The position numbers were made by a program, and so were the translations under genes. This document shows positions 36,328 to 46,193 of a stretch of 64,000 nucleotides of DNA, piece after piece. Within the stretch, counting starts at the first letter, position 1, and every line of letters starts with the position of its first letter. This DNA is from Euryarchaeota archaeon UBA88 (GTDB lineage Archaea > Thermoplasmatota > Poseidoniia > Poseidoniales > Poseidoniaceae), in assembly GCA_002499545.1 (NCBI GenBank), contig DAME01000025.1:1-64000 (forward strand), in the 5' to 3' direction. Under the pieces are notes generated by a model. It had not been told where the DNA came from. It searched no databases and saw only the letters and a program-made list of their open reading frames with translations.

Positions 36328-36807
36328 TTACGGCAAATCACTGCGAGAAAGTCCGCCCATTGCCAAAACGGTATCGAAATCAGATTCCTCAACGGGCTGT
36401 ACGGAGAGTCTCTGACCCTTTCGAATCAACAACATGTTTTCACAAGCCGGATTGTTGCGAACTTCTTCTAGCGAAACAATGGTTGGGAGTTCCGCAACTG
36501 CCTCGATATCGACCATCATCCATCGAGGGTTTTCAGGTGTTGCTTTCGGGTCGAAGTAATTCGATGAAGGGTCTTGCGCAGTGTGATCGGCATAGCCTTC
36601 GCGACTCACTCGTGCGATTCCTGCGATGTGCGGTGGCTTGAAGTTTGAGTGATAGAACAAGACCAAATCTCCTTTCTTCATGTCGTCGCGCATCATGTTG
36701 CGTGCCTGATAATTTCTCACTCCATCCCAGTGGGTAGAGCCGTCAGCCACGAGTTGCTCAAAAGGGTACACGTGGGGTTCCGATTTCATCAACCAGTACT
36801 TGTCCAT
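36328..36807 (-). CDS. EVE domain protein
   Basis: 159 aa from ATG 36807. The start MDKYWLMKSEP is the classical EVE (PUA-like) opening YWLMKSEP, followed by WDGVRNYQARN, GDLVLFYHSN and GIARVSREGYAD. EVE/PUA-fold proteins bind modified bases in RNA or DNA and are often associated with restriction or RNA modification. No such partner is adjacent. It sits between the RND exporter and the aminotransferase on the same strand. The frame extends upstream to 36849, but that part lacks similarity. Confidence 0.9.
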   Translation of the reverse strand: MDKYWLMKSEPHVYPFEQLVADGSTHWDGVRNYQARNMMRDDMKKGDLVLFYHSNFKPPHIAGIARVSREGYADHTAQDPSSNYFDPKATPENPRWMMVDIEAVAELPTIVSLEEVRNNPACENMLLIRKGQRLSVQPVEESDFDTVLAMGGLSRSDLP

Positions 36808-36842
36808 GCAGTAGGCAAAAAGAAACAGCCAATGAAACTTAC

Positions 36843-39800
36843 TTACCAAGCATCAACAACTTCATCCATCAAGGCAGCATCTAAAACATCGATATCAATC
36901 GATTTTGGTTTGCCGAGACCGAGCCGCTTTGCCATAGCATTGCGACCGCTGACAGCCCCCAGACCCGCTTTTTCAAGCGTCACGAAAATTGCTGGGAGCA
37001 AAATTAACGCACTAGCAGCAGCAACCCACAAGAGAATCAATATGACTGTGATGAACGGTTTGATTTCCGGAATAGGAATATTGTACGCTGTTAGCATACC
37101 CAGCGTCGTTACCACTGCAGCCTCAAACAACGACATTCCCGTGCCAATGGCTGCGCTACGAATGGCTTCGATTCCTCCACCTAGTTCGCGTATGCGGTTC
37201 GCTATGTGAATCGAGAAATCGACACCCACACCAACCAAAATCGACCCAATCATAACCGTTACCAGTGAAAGCGGTACATCGAGTTGCCACATAACGAGCC
37301 ACTGCATTGCAACGGTCGCTATAACGGGGGAAGTGGTCCATATGGAGTATTTGATGTCCTTGAAAACAATTGCCAGAGTAATCAGTGTTAAGATGAGTGC
37401 GAAACCAAGTGAAGTCCACTGTGAACTAACGATCAGCGTGTTCACTTCAATTGAAGTTGAAGCTACACCAGTGAGTTTGGTTGCTTCATTACCCGGGTCA
37501 CTGTTTCCTACAAATGTTGCAGTGTACTTGTTGATTTCATCGACGCTTTGCGACGTGTCTGCAACCGGTAGATATGGCATATCAACGTAAATCAAACTTC
37601 GATCGTAATCCTCGCTGATGAAAATTTCTCGAGTTTCATCAGTAATCGATGAGTAAAACACGTTTAAGAGGAAAATCTCAGACTGCCGCGAAGCAGGAAG
37701 GCCATACGAACCCGGGGAGGTTAGCAAGTCCCAGAATGATGCATCCTGTGTGAGGGAGTTGTCGAGTAGTACTGCCGCAGTATCCTTGATATCCTCGGGC
37801 AAACCGGGTATGGCCTGGACAAATTCGTTGAGCCCAGCACCCGATACCGTTGGAGCGATACCGGCTGATTTCATCAAAAATACAATCGATACAGCAGTCG
37901 TATTATCTACACCGTTGAGCAATCCCTCAAGAGAATCAATCGCCTGCAAATTCTGTGCTGGGTCCTGCTGACTTGCTTCAAGCGAGGTCACCCCCGTAAG
38001 GTTGGCTTTAATTAGAACCATTCCTAACTGTCCGGATTCAAATTCGTCGCTGTACTGCTTCATCTTGATGACCGAGGGTTCTCCTTCAGGTGCCATTCCA
38101 AGCATGTCGATGTTCTCCTCTACATTGGCCTGACCAATTGTTGCAGAGAAGAGGATCAGAACGGCAAACACACCGATGACGGCTTTGTTGTACTTTACAG
38201 GAGCTTGAACGAGGGTTTCGAAAACTTTGAGTGGAGGATGTTTCGGTTTCCGAAGGTCCAACAACAGCGTGAGATTTGGAACCATGAACATTGTCAATAT
38301 GTAGACGACAACAATACCGCCTGAAAGTGCGATTCCAACTGTCTGAATGGGAGCCATTGGAGTGAATACCAGCGAAATAAAACCAATGACCGTAGTCACA
38401 GCAGATAAGAAAACTGCTCGACCGGTTGAGGAAAGAGCACCACGCATTTTTTCTGATTTGGTTCCACCTTCTTCCGCATATCGATTGGTAATATGGAGAC
38501 CGTACGAAACGCCAAGCGCTAACAGAATCGGCCCGACAATGATAACCGTCATGGTCACCTCATAATTCGTCCAACCAATGATGCCAAGTGTCCAAAAGAC
38601 AGCACATAAAGTCGGCAATCCTGCGATGATAACAACTTTCAATCCCTGGAGTGGTCGAATACCCGTCAAACCTGCTTGGAAAAAGTCACAGTGGAATACG
38701 AAGAGTCCAATGGCCACCAATACGACGGCAAGAGGGAAAATCTCCCAGAACAAGCGGAATGAAAACTCTGTAACTGCATTCGTGATTGGTACAGGACCTG
38801 TGAGGGTCATACTTAGACCCAAATCCGACCACGTACAGCGCTCTGGGCCGGCTGGATTTCCATTTGTATCGAACTCACATGCACGTTCCTCTTTGGAAAT
38901 CTGATCGAGAAGTTCCTGCGTTGTGAGGATAATCTCCTTCGCATCTTTGTCCTCTCGGACAGCGACTGCCATTATCGCACGGTCGAGAAGTCCATCAGGC
39001 GAATCATCTTCAGAACCGTTGATGTCGCGTGCCAATTTATCGAGACCCGGTGTCGGTGAACCATCGTCGTCGTACATCTCGCCAATCACCAAATCAATGG
39101 TGGTCTGTGATGGAATGTCATAGCCGCCTTCGAGTGCAGCGGTTGTATTATCCAGCAGTTCATTCAGCGCATCGCCCATTTGTTCAGTTAAGCAATCCTC
39201 TGATGCTCCACATCCAAGTTGTGCAATTTGGTCAACAAACGCAGTACGCACACGAGGAGCACTGGAGTTCACTTCCTTTAGAACGGTCGATATAGAAAGG
39301 ATGTAAATGACGTCATCCTCAACCCCCGGGCTCACTTCGCCAACATACGAGAGTTTCGGATTGAGAATAGTCTCAACATAACTGATTTCTTGTAAAATAC
39401 GTTGGTCGGTGATATTGCGCCCACCAAATGATTCAATGTAAACCACCATGACGTTCGTCGACCAGTCTTGCTCAACCTCCCCAAGCAACGCTCCAACTTC
39501 ACTTCCCTCAGGAAGATACACTTCTAAGTCCCCGTTAACGTTCAGTGCGGGATTGTTGACATCGTCATCAAATTGAGTGAGATAGCGGTCAAAGAATCCA
39601 GACTGCCCAACGAAAAAGGCAGTGAGCATCAAAAAAAGTATGACGGTTGGTAGAGGGTAACGGGTAATTGCACCGGTTGCTCCATGTTTCTGCCACTCTC
39701 GCTTGAATCGAACTGGAGCGTCCAAAACTGCGTCAATTGCATCTTTGGGCTTGAATTCCTTGACTCGAGCTGAAAGGTCTACAGCACTGGTACGAATTTG

Positions 39801-39905
39801 TTTTTTACCATATTGGGCTAAATTCGATACCCGAGACGACATGTTCTCTGGACCCGTTTTTGGATTGGAATCCGAAGGGGAATTCGATGCTTCATCTGTC
39901 GACAT
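36843..39905 (-). CDS. RND superfamily (MMPL/SSD-type) exporter
   Basis: 1020 aa from ATG 39905. A polar N-terminal 80 residues is followed by two equivalent halves, each one helix, a large extracytoplasmic loop, and a five-helix bundle. Half one: VILFLMLTAFFVGQSG, loop, then the five-helix bundle with VGPILLALGVSYGLHITNRYAEE. Half two: the second loop, then SILVGVGVDFSIHIANRIRE. The paired GxSYGLHIxNR and GVDFSIHIANR Asp/His segments are the RND helix-4 features. Similar archaeal and actinobacterial proteins move lipids or hydrophobic molecules. Substrate unknown. Confidence 0.86.
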   Translation of the reverse strand: MSTDEASNSPSDSNPKTGPENMSSRVSNLAQYGKKQIRTSAVDLSARVKEFKPKDAIDAVLDAPVRFKREWQKHGATGAITRYPLPTVILFLMLTAFFVGQSGFFDRYLTQFDDDVNNPALNVNGDLEVYLPEGSEVGALLGEVEQDWSTNVMVVYIESFGGRNITDQRILQEISYVETILNPKLSYVGEVSPGVEDDVIYILSISTVLKEVNSSAPRVRTAFVDQIAQLGCGASEDCLTEQMGDALNELLDNTTAALEGGYDIPSQTTIDLVIGEMYDDDGSPTPGLDKLARDINGSEDDSPDGLLDRAIMAVAVREDKDAKEIILTTQELLDQISKEERACEFDTNGNPAGPERCTWSDLGLSMTLTGPVPITNAVTEFSFRLFWEIFPLAVVLVAIGLFVFHCDFFQAGLTGIRPLQGLKVVIIAGLPTLCAVFWTLGIIGWTNYEVTMTVIIVGPILLALGVSYGLHITNRYAEEGGTKSEKMRGALSSTGRAVFLSAVTTVIGFISLVFTPMAPIQTVGIALSGGIVVVYILTMFMVPNLTLLLDLRKPKHPPLKVFETLVQAPVKYNKAVIGVFAVLILFSATIGQANVEENIDMLGMAPEGEPSVIKMKQYSDEFESGQLGMVLIKANLTGVTSLEASQQDPAQNLQAIDSLEGLLNGVDNTTAVSIVFLMKSAGIAPTVSGAGLNEFVQAIPGLPEDIKDTAAVLLDNSLTQDASFWDLLTSPGSYGLPASRQSEIFLLNVFYSSITDETREIFISEDYDRSLIYVDMPYLPVADTSQSVDEINKYTATFVGNSDPGNEATKLTGVASTSIEVNTLIVSSQWTSLGFALILTLITLAIVFKDIKYSIWTTSPVIATVAMQWLVMWQLDVPLSLVTVMIGSILVGVGVDFSIHIANRIRELGGGIEAIRSAAIGTGMSLFEAAVVTTLGMLTAYNIPIPEIKPFITVILILLWVAAASALILLPAIFVTLEKAGLGAVSGRNAMAKRLGLGKPKSIDIDVLDAALMDEVVDAW

Positions 39906-40079
39906 ACATCGCCCTCTCTTTGTTGGAAATGAATTCACTTCAAAGCCCTATCTATCCGGTGTCCGCTTGCGGAACGATTCGCATTCATGAATCAAAAGTC
40001 ATCCGTTGGGTTCAAAGGTGGTCGTTCTTAGCGCCCGTTAGACCCGTGCTGTTCACAAGTACGGGGCGAGTTGAGGCAC

Positions 40080-42572
40080 ATGCCAGACCCAATATTAAAC
40101 GACAAGCGCTGGTCAATTGACCTTGAAAAGAAAATTCAAGAAGCGCACGGTGAAAACCCGCAAGTATACGCCCAGCGATACGCTTTCAATCCTGACAGTG
40201 GAAAGGAAATTTTTGTGATTGACACACCGCCACCATATCCGTCGGGAACCTGGCATATTGGAGCGGTAGCACAATACTCGATGATTGACGTTATCGCTCG
40301 TTCCCAACGCCTACTCGGGAAGGAAGTCTACTTCCCATGGGGTGTTGATCGAAACGGCATCAACATTGAATTCACTGTGGAAAAAAATACCAAACGTAAA
40401 ATGAAAACCTATGACCGTGCAGAGTTCTTGAAACTGTGCGAAGAAACAATTGAAACATTCACCCAAGCAATGAGAAAAACCGCCCGTAGAGTGGGCCTTT
40501 CTTGCGATTATGACCGTGAATACCTCACCGATTCTCCCGAATACCGAACAGTTACGCAGTCCATCTTTATTGAATTGTTCAAAAAAGGCGCAATTGTTGA
40601 AGACCTGCGGCCGAATATCTACGACCCGGTAGAAGGTACGACAATTGCAGATGCGGAAGTTGAACGCCAGTCTCGAAAAACCAAATTAATCGATGTAATG
40701 TGGACATGTGATGACGGAACTGAACTTGTTATTTCTACAACCCGACCGGAATTAATTTGCGCTTGCGGGGTTGTCGTGGTTCATCCTGACGATGAACGGT
40801 ATACGCACCTCATTGGAAAAACTGTGAAGTTGCCTCTTCCCGTGGTGGGGCGAAGTACTTCAGTGAAAATCCAAACCCATCCATCGGTTAAATCCGAATT
40901 CGGTTCGGGAATTTTAATGGTGTGTTCATTCGGGGATCAAAACGATGTTGCGGTCTTCCGTGAACTTGGTCTTACCCCCTTCCAAGCAATCAACCTCGAA
41001 GGTAAAATGACCGACCTTGCTGGTCCCTTTGCGGAAATGAAAGTGTACGAAGCACGTAAAGCTGCCACAGCGTACTTGGAAAATGCAGGAGCTCTCGTAC
41101 AAGTCGTGGAACGCGAGCAAGAAATCCCAGTTTCAGAGCGGGGAAAGAATCCCGTTGAAATCATCTTGCTCAAGGAATGGTATGTGCAACAAACTGATGC
41201 GCAAGACCGCATGAAAGAGCACATTGAAGAAATTGAATTCCACCCACCTCGCAACAGACAATTTTTGCTTGATTGGATGGATAATATTAGCATTGACTGG
41301 CCAATATCTCGGCGCCGGTGGTACCATACTGAAATCCCTATCTGGTACAGCGAAGATGCTTCAAAAATCATCGTCCCCCCCGCCGGAACCTATGTTCAAC
41401 CGTGGTGCCAAGCACCACCTGCCGGAAGCCATGTTCTCGATCGAGAAACACGTCAAGAACTTGGCAGCTATGACGAGCTTCAAGATTCTCTTGGAACACT
41501 CGTCGGCGAAGAAAAGGTCTTCGACACCTGGATGGATTCATCCAATTCAAATCTGTTCGTTAGCGGTTACTTGAATCAACCAGAAGTGTTTGAAAAAGCA
41601 TTCCCAACTGCACTGCGTCCACAAGGAAAGGAGATTGTTCGCACTTGGTTGTACTACACTCTACTCAAATCAAATCTTCTGCTTGATAAGCCCGGCTTCA
41701 AGCATGTATGGATCGATGGCTTAGGCATGGACCCATGGGGCCGGAAAATGAGCAAGTCGCTGGGCAATGGAATTGATGCTGACTCCGTGCTTGAATGCGG
41801 TGCAGGTGGACGAACTGGTTCGTGGAAAGTGAGAGGGCCAGAAAAGTCTGTCAGCCTTCGAGCCAATAAAATTGGAAGCGAGTGCTTCAGATTATGGAAG
41901 GCGTGTGATGCCCAGGTGGGCGATGATTTCCATATCAACCCTGAAGAAATCGAGAAGAAGTACTTCGGTGTTCTAACGAAGTTGTTCAACGTTGCTCGGT
42001 TCGCATCACAGTTTGAAGTCCCGGTAGACCTCGATCAATCACCTGAACACTTGGCCATTGAAGACGAATGGATTTTAGCTGAGTTCCAATCCACAATGGA
42101 GACGGTTTCTTCAGCCTGGCAAGCGCTTGACATTTACTCCGCAACTCAAGCATTGAAGACATTCGGGACTGGAGTTTTGCCGAGTCACTATCTTGAAATG
42201 GTCAAATCTCGCTTGTACGATGGTGACCAGTCTGCTGCTTGGACATTGCACCGTATCGTTCGTGATTTCATGTCTGCGTTTTCCCCTGTCTGTCCGTTCT
42301 TCACGCACCACATCTCCAGTACCGTGTACGGTATGTCTGCTGTTGATGTCGATACATTTCCCGCTGCTGCTCATCCTCTCACGGATGTTGAATCACCTCG
42401 AGGTGATGCACTTCGTGAACTCTCCGGCGCCATTCAGAGTTTCAATGGTGATACGTGGAACACCAAGAAGGAGCAAGGGATTTCGTTGAACCAACCAATC
42501 AGTGGAATCTCCATCCCTGCTGAACTTGTTGACTTCACGGCAATTCTCACACGCATGCATCACTTGGAATGA
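40080..42572 (+). CDS. valS: Valyl-tRNA synthetase, archaeal type
   Basis: 830 aa from ATG 40080 (TTG 40071 adds three residues). Class I signatures: DTPPPYPSGTWHIGA with HIGH as HIGA near residue 50, and RKMSKSLGNGID. The DTPPPYPSG/FPWGVDRNGINIE context is that of archaeal ValRS. The inserted CP1 editing domain (about 190-340) has the TTRPE motif and a FGSGILMVCSFGD variant of the usual GTGxVxxxPA. The C-terminal anticodon domain is truncated compared with bacterial ValRS, and no coiled-coil arm is seen. The stop codon abuts that of dinB with no spacer. Confidence 0.92.
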   Translation: MPDPILNDKRWSIDLEKKIQEAHGENPQVYAQRYAFNPDSGKEIFVIDTPPPYPSGTWHIGAVAQYSMIDVIARSQRLLGKEVYFPWGVDRNGINIEFTVEKNTKRKMKTYDRAEFLKLCEETIETFTQAMRKTARRVGLSCDYDREYLTDSPEYRTVTQSIFIELFKKGAIVEDLRPNIYDPVEGTTIADAEVERQSRKTKLIDVMWTCDDGTELVISTTRPELICACGVVVVHPDDERYTHLIGKTVKLPLPVVGRSTSVKIQTHPSVKSEFGSGILMVCSFGDQNDVAVFRELGLTPFQAINLEGKMTDLAGPFAEMKVYEARKAATAYLENAGALVQVVEREQEIPVSERGKNPVEIILLKEWYVQQTDAQDRMKEHIEEIEFHPPRNRQFLLDWMDNISIDWPISRRRWYHTEIPIWYSEDASKIIVPPAGTYVQPWCQAPPAGSHVLDRETRQELGSYDELQDSLGTLVGEEKVFDTWMDSSNSNLFVSGYLNQPEVFEKAFPTALRPQGKEIVRTWLYYTLLKSNLLLDKPGFKHVWIDGLGMDPWGRKMSKSLGNGIDADSVLECGAGGRTGSWKVRGPEKSVSLRANKIGSECFRLWKACDAQVGDDFHINPEEIEKKYFGVLTKLFNVARFASQFEVPVDLDQSPEHLAIEDEWILAEFQSTMETVSSAWQALDIYSATQALKTFGTGVLPSHYLEMVKSRLYDGDQSAAWTLHRIVRDFMSAFSPVCPFFTHHISSTVYGMSAVDVDTFPAAAHPLTDVESPRGDALRELSGAIQSFNGDTWNTKKEQGISLNQPISGISIPAELVDFTAILTRMHHLE

Positions 42573-43898
42573 TCACTCTTCTTCAAGCAGTAAAACTGCT
42601 TGACGAGTTGGTGGCATGTCCAGTTGGCCCAATCGAAAACCGATTAGCCGTAAACTTCGATTGTGTTGCACATTCGTTGCAAAAAGGTGCTCAGCAAGTC
42701 GCAAGAATACATCGGGTTCATCCATCGCAACGGGTATCGAGCGACCGTGGGTGTGCGTCTCAAATCCAGTGTAGCGTATTTTCACCTCTGCCAAACGCCC
42801 TGAAACTCCCATGTCTTTCGAACGTTTGAGAACCCGTTGAGTCAGTGAGCGAAGGACGTCAAGAACCGCTTCATGGTCGGTCTGGTCTTGGGAAAAAGTC
42901 CGTTCTTTACCGATCGATTTACGGCTTCGAAGTGGACTGACTTCGGTACTTGTCGCTCCATCGACAACGCGGATAAGCCAAGAAGCAAAGCGTTCACCAG
43001 CCATGCGACCAAGCGCCAATTCACCCAGTTCATAGGCTTCATCGACCGTCGTCAGACCCCATTCTGCTAACTGCGTAGCACGCTTTGGCCCAATGCCCGG
43101 AACATCTCGAAGAGAGCGGTGATGAAAGAAATCGACGATTTCATCGGGTAATATCCTGAAAATTCCTTTCGGCTTGTTCACCTCACTCGACATTTTCGCA
43201 AGAATTCGCGTTGGTGCAATACCAAACGATGCGGTAAGACCGACCTCTTCTTCGATGGTTGTTTGAAGTGAACGGCACAGTGCATAGGCAGCATCCCAAT
43301 CACCAGCAACATGGTCAGTTACATCGAGATACGCCTCATCAATGCTGGCTTTTTCAAAGAATTCTGCTGGTTCAAGCAGTATTTCCATGACTTTTCGAGA
43401 TGCACGGCTGTACAAACCACGACTGCCACGGATGTAATGACCGGGTCCAAACGGATGACCTGGGCATCGTCGCCACGCCTCACTGATTGGCATTGCAGAA
43501 TGTATTCCGAATTTTCGAGCGGCGTAATTGCATGTCGAGACGATGCCGCGCCCTCTCCCTGCTTGAGGATCTGAACCAATGATGAGAGGTTTTTCCGGGT
43601 CAAGGTCGTGGTGCAGAACTTCGACTGCCGCGAAAAAAGCATCAAGGTCACAGTGGATAATAATCCGTTCACCCGTGGAGTGAGGCGGAGTACGGATGGC
43701 ATCAACACTTTCATCCGTCATGGTATGAGAATAGTGCCTGAGGTGCTTGAAGTTGATGTATTCTTCAGACACTGAGACTTCGACTGAAGGTGTGAGGTAC
43801 ACGAGCCGTTCTGCGGCAGGAAACTCCATTGGAAGCTCTTCAAGTGCGAAAAGGCGTGATGGAATTCGGCCATTCAACGTCGATGATTGTAGATGCAT
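42573..43898 (-). CDS. dinB: DNA polymerase IV (Y family), possibly with N-terminal extension
   Basis: 441 aa if started at ATG 43898. The polymerase itself begins near ATG 43721 (382 aa). Catalytic residues are visible in IIHCDLDAFFAAVE and FEKASIDEAYLDVTD; CNYAARKFGIHSAMP is the dNTP-binding finger. ASFGIAPTRILAKMSSEVNKP, DVPGIGPKRATQLAEWG (HhH thumb) and the little-finger domain follow. It performs translesion synthesis. The extra 59 residues upstream read like coding sequence (codon choice, no stops) but have no Y-family counterpart, so either start is possible. It abuts valS tail to tail. Confidence 0.9.
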   Translation of the reverse strand: MHLQSSTLNGRIPSRLFALEELPMEFPAAERLVYLTPSVEVSVSEEYINFKHLRHYSHTMTDESVDAIRTPPHSTGERIIIHCDLDAFFAAVEVLHHDLDPEKPLIIGSDPQAGRGRGIVSTCNYAARKFGIHSAMPISEAWRRCPGHPFGPGHYIRGSRGLYSRASRKVMEILLEPAEFFEKASIDEAYLDVTDHVAGDWDAAYALCRSLQTTIEEEVGLTASFGIAPTRILAKMSSEVNKPKGIFRILPDEIVDFFHHRSLRDVPGIGPKRATQLAEWGLTTVDEAYELGELALGRMAGERFASWLIRVVDGATSTEVSPLRSRKSIGKERTFSQDQTDHEAVLDVLRSLTQRVLKRSKDMGVSGRLAEVKIRYTGFETHTHGRSIPVAMDEPDVFLRLAEHLFATNVQHNRSLRLIGFRLGQLDMPPTRQAVLLLEEE

Positions 43899-43965
43899 AT
43901 CGCAGATTTCACGCGTAAGGCCGACAAGTGTTCAGTAGACCCTCAAATCTGCGCGAAGGGCGTGA

Positions 43966-44949
43966 TTAAAGTAAATGTGAATTAACGGTAGTGTCGGCTT
44001 TACCGCCTTTGAGAACCGTCATAACAGCACTCGCAATATCTCGTCCAACGCGTGCTTGTGCTTCAAGAGTGGCCGCTCCGATGTGCGGTGTACCGTGGAA
44101 GTGGGGGTGCTGCACCAACTCATTTCCTTTTGGGACAGGTTCAGTTTCAAATACATCCAACGCTGCAGATGTGATTTGACCAGAACGAAGCGCTTCCAAC
44201 AGCGCATCTTCGTCGACAATACCGCCTCGAGCACAGTTCACAATGTGGTTACCACACTTGATTCCATCGATGGACTTACCCGGCATCAAAGACATACGTT
44301 CAGCGTTCACCAGATGGTGGGTTTCTTGATTATAATTGCAGTGAACCGAAATGTGTGTGCACGCTTGGAACAAGCTATCGACTTTCTTGTGAAGCGTCGT
44401 ATTCTGGGCTTTGGCAACCTTCGGTGGAAGGTACGGGTCGTAGGTGTGCACTTCCATTCCAAGCAACTGGGCAACAGAGCCAACGCCTTGGGCGATACGT
44501 CCAAATCCGATTAGACCTAGGTTTTTCCCCTGCAATTCAGTTCCCTTCATGGCTTTCTTTTCCCACTTTCCTTCACGCATACCCCTGTCCGAACGTGGAA
44601 TGTGGCGAATACATGCAAGCAAATGACCAATCGTCAATTCGATAACGGATTGCGTTGATGCTCTTGGTGCGTTGACGACGGGTATATTCGCATCTGCAGC
44701 TGCCTGTAAATCGATGTTATCAACGCCGACCCCTGCTCTGCCAATCACCTTGAGACGACGACCCGACTGCTGGATAATATCGGCTGGAAGTTTGGTAGCA
44801 CTTCGAACGATAATTGCATCAAAATCCGCAAGAGCACCTGCACGAAGATCCGCTGGTTCAATGAATTGTGAAACCACTTCATGCCCCGCTTTTTCCAACA
44901 ATGCAATCGCATCGTTTGCCATCCCGTCCGTGACCGCAATCCTCGCCAT
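43966..44949 (-). CDS. serA: D-3-phosphoglycerate dehydrogenase, short form
   Basis: 327 aa from ATG 44949. D-isomer-specific 2-hydroxyacid dehydrogenase: RSATKLPADII, GRAGVGVDNID, NLGLIGFGRIAQ (NAD loop), CARGGIVDEDALLEAL with catalytic Arg, and H in GTPHIGAATLEAQ. Only the core catalytic and NAD domains are present; the ASB and ACT domains that give serine feedback in long SerA are missing. It makes 3-phosphohydroxypyruvate for serine synthesis, feeding glyA. Other hydroxyacid dehydrogenases share these motifs, so serA is the most likely rather than certain role. Confidence 0.85.
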   Translation of the reverse strand: MARIAVTDGMANDAIALLEKAGHEVVSQFIEPADLRAGALADFDAIIVRSATKLPADIIQQSGRRLKVIGRAGVGVDNIDLQAAADANIPVVNAPRASTQSVIELTIGHLLACIRHIPRSDRGMREGKWEKKAMKGTELQGKNLGLIGFGRIAQGVGSVAQLLGMEVHTYDPYLPPKVAKAQNTTLHKKVDSLFQACTHISVHCNYNQETHHLVNAERMSLMPGKSIDGIKCGNHIVNCARGGIVDEDALLEALRSGQITSAALDVFETEPVPKGNELVQHPHFHGTPHIGAATLEAQARVGRDIASAVMTVLKGGKADTTVNSHLL

Positions 44950-45047
44950 GTATCCTAATGTGGCTCCGAAGGACATCAACCTTAGCCTACGGAGTTGAAA
45001 CTACCCGATGTTTGAAACACCCCAACGGTTTGGCATAGTTGAGGTCA

Positions 45048-46193
45048 ATGTCCGCTATCGATACCAATGCACTGATTTGGGCGGCGGGGTTGTTGTCCAT
45101 CCCGTTGTTGCTAGCGGTCCCGATGAAAATCGCATGGCGATTTTTCATTGGGGTGGGGCACGAAGCATCACAGTATCGCAGCACTGTATTGCAAATAATC
45201 GATGCAGGGCGCCAGGTTGCACCGTTCAGGGCAACCCTTGATGATATCTCCCGAAGCCTTCACATTCGTCCAAGTCATCAACGTTTAATCGAAGCGGACT
45301 TGTTCCATCCACTGACTGTATCGCACTTTCTCTTGTTGCCAGCGATTATCATATTTCCACTCGCCGTCATCATGGCGCTCCCCGTAATCCTGATTGGATT
45401 CCCAATATTACTGGTCATCGAAATCATACTGATTCGTCGAGGAGTGTTGGTATTTGCTCTCAAATCCATCGAGAAGATGATGCACTGGCAAATCATTCAC
45501 ATCCCAAAACCGTACAGAGGATTGACCGAACAAAAGGCCAAGATGAATGAGTTTTCACAGCATGTCACTCATTTTAATCACGTACCGCAAGGAGCGTTTC
45601 TTGGACTCTTTGCATGGCTCATCGTTCACTGGACGTTGAACCTTGAGTCATGGGGGCTTGAGATCATCTTTTCATCGGGTCTGTACATCATACTGCTCGG
45701 ATTACTGGGTGTATTGAACGCAGCATTTGAGGCCGACTTGGTATTTGTTGACCCATCCAAGGGTCGATTAGTACCTGTCGACCAGTGGTTGGAAAGTATC
45801 CTCAAGCCCTTGGTAGGAATTGGATTACTGTTCCTCACAGCTCGAAACCTCTTGGATGAGGCAAGAGATGGGAACGCCGTCTTATTTGCCGCGACTGTAC
45901 TCTGTATCTTGTATGGAGCAGCCGTGGTAGGAATTTCATTCCGCTGGGGTTATTCTATTTGGCGTGGTTCAACTGTACGTGTTCAGTTCAGTGAGCAAGT
46001 CATTGAGCAACTCAATCCCCTCTCCTATGACCTGACTCGGACCAAGGGACGAATTGAATTTCACGTAAGAATGGCAATGGGTGAACGAATGAACAGGATG
46101 CTGGAGGCGCCAGTCGAACAGTTAAGTTTCGCAGATTTACAGGAGTTGCCTTCAAGCGAGCATCGAGGGAAAATACCCGACAATCCTCTATGA
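45048..46193 (+). CDS. Polytopic membrane protein of unknown function
   Basis: 381 aa from ATG 45048. A first helix (IWAAGLLSIPLLLAVPM) precedes a soluble stretch with TLDDISRSLHIRPSHQ, then hydrophobic hairpin LLLPAIIIFPLAVIMALPVILIG and three or more helices after residue 185 (GAFLGLFAWLIVHW, IIFSSGLYIILLGLLGVL, LVGIGLLFLTARN). The tail is polar. No family recognised. Its stop overlaps that of the convergent MBL gene by 6 bp. Confidence 0.6.
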   Translation: MSAIDTNALIWAAGLLSIPLLLAVPMKIAWRFFIGVGHEASQYRSTVLQIIDAGRQVAPFRATLDDISRSLHIRPSHQRLIEADLFHPLTVSHFLLLPAIIIFPLAVIMALPVILIGFPILLVIEIILIRRGVLVFALKSIEKMMHWQIIHIPKPYRGLTEQKAKMNEFSQHVTHFNHVPQGAFLGLFAWLIVHWTLNLESWGLEIIFSSGLYIILLGLLGVLNAAFEADLVFVDPSKGRLVPVDQWLESILKPLVGIGLLFLTARNLLDEARDGNAVLFAATVLCILYGAAVVGISFRWGYSIWRGSTVRVQFSEQVIEQLNPLSYDLTRTKGRIEFHVRMAMGERMNRMLEAPVEQLSFADLQELPSSEHRGKIPDNPL

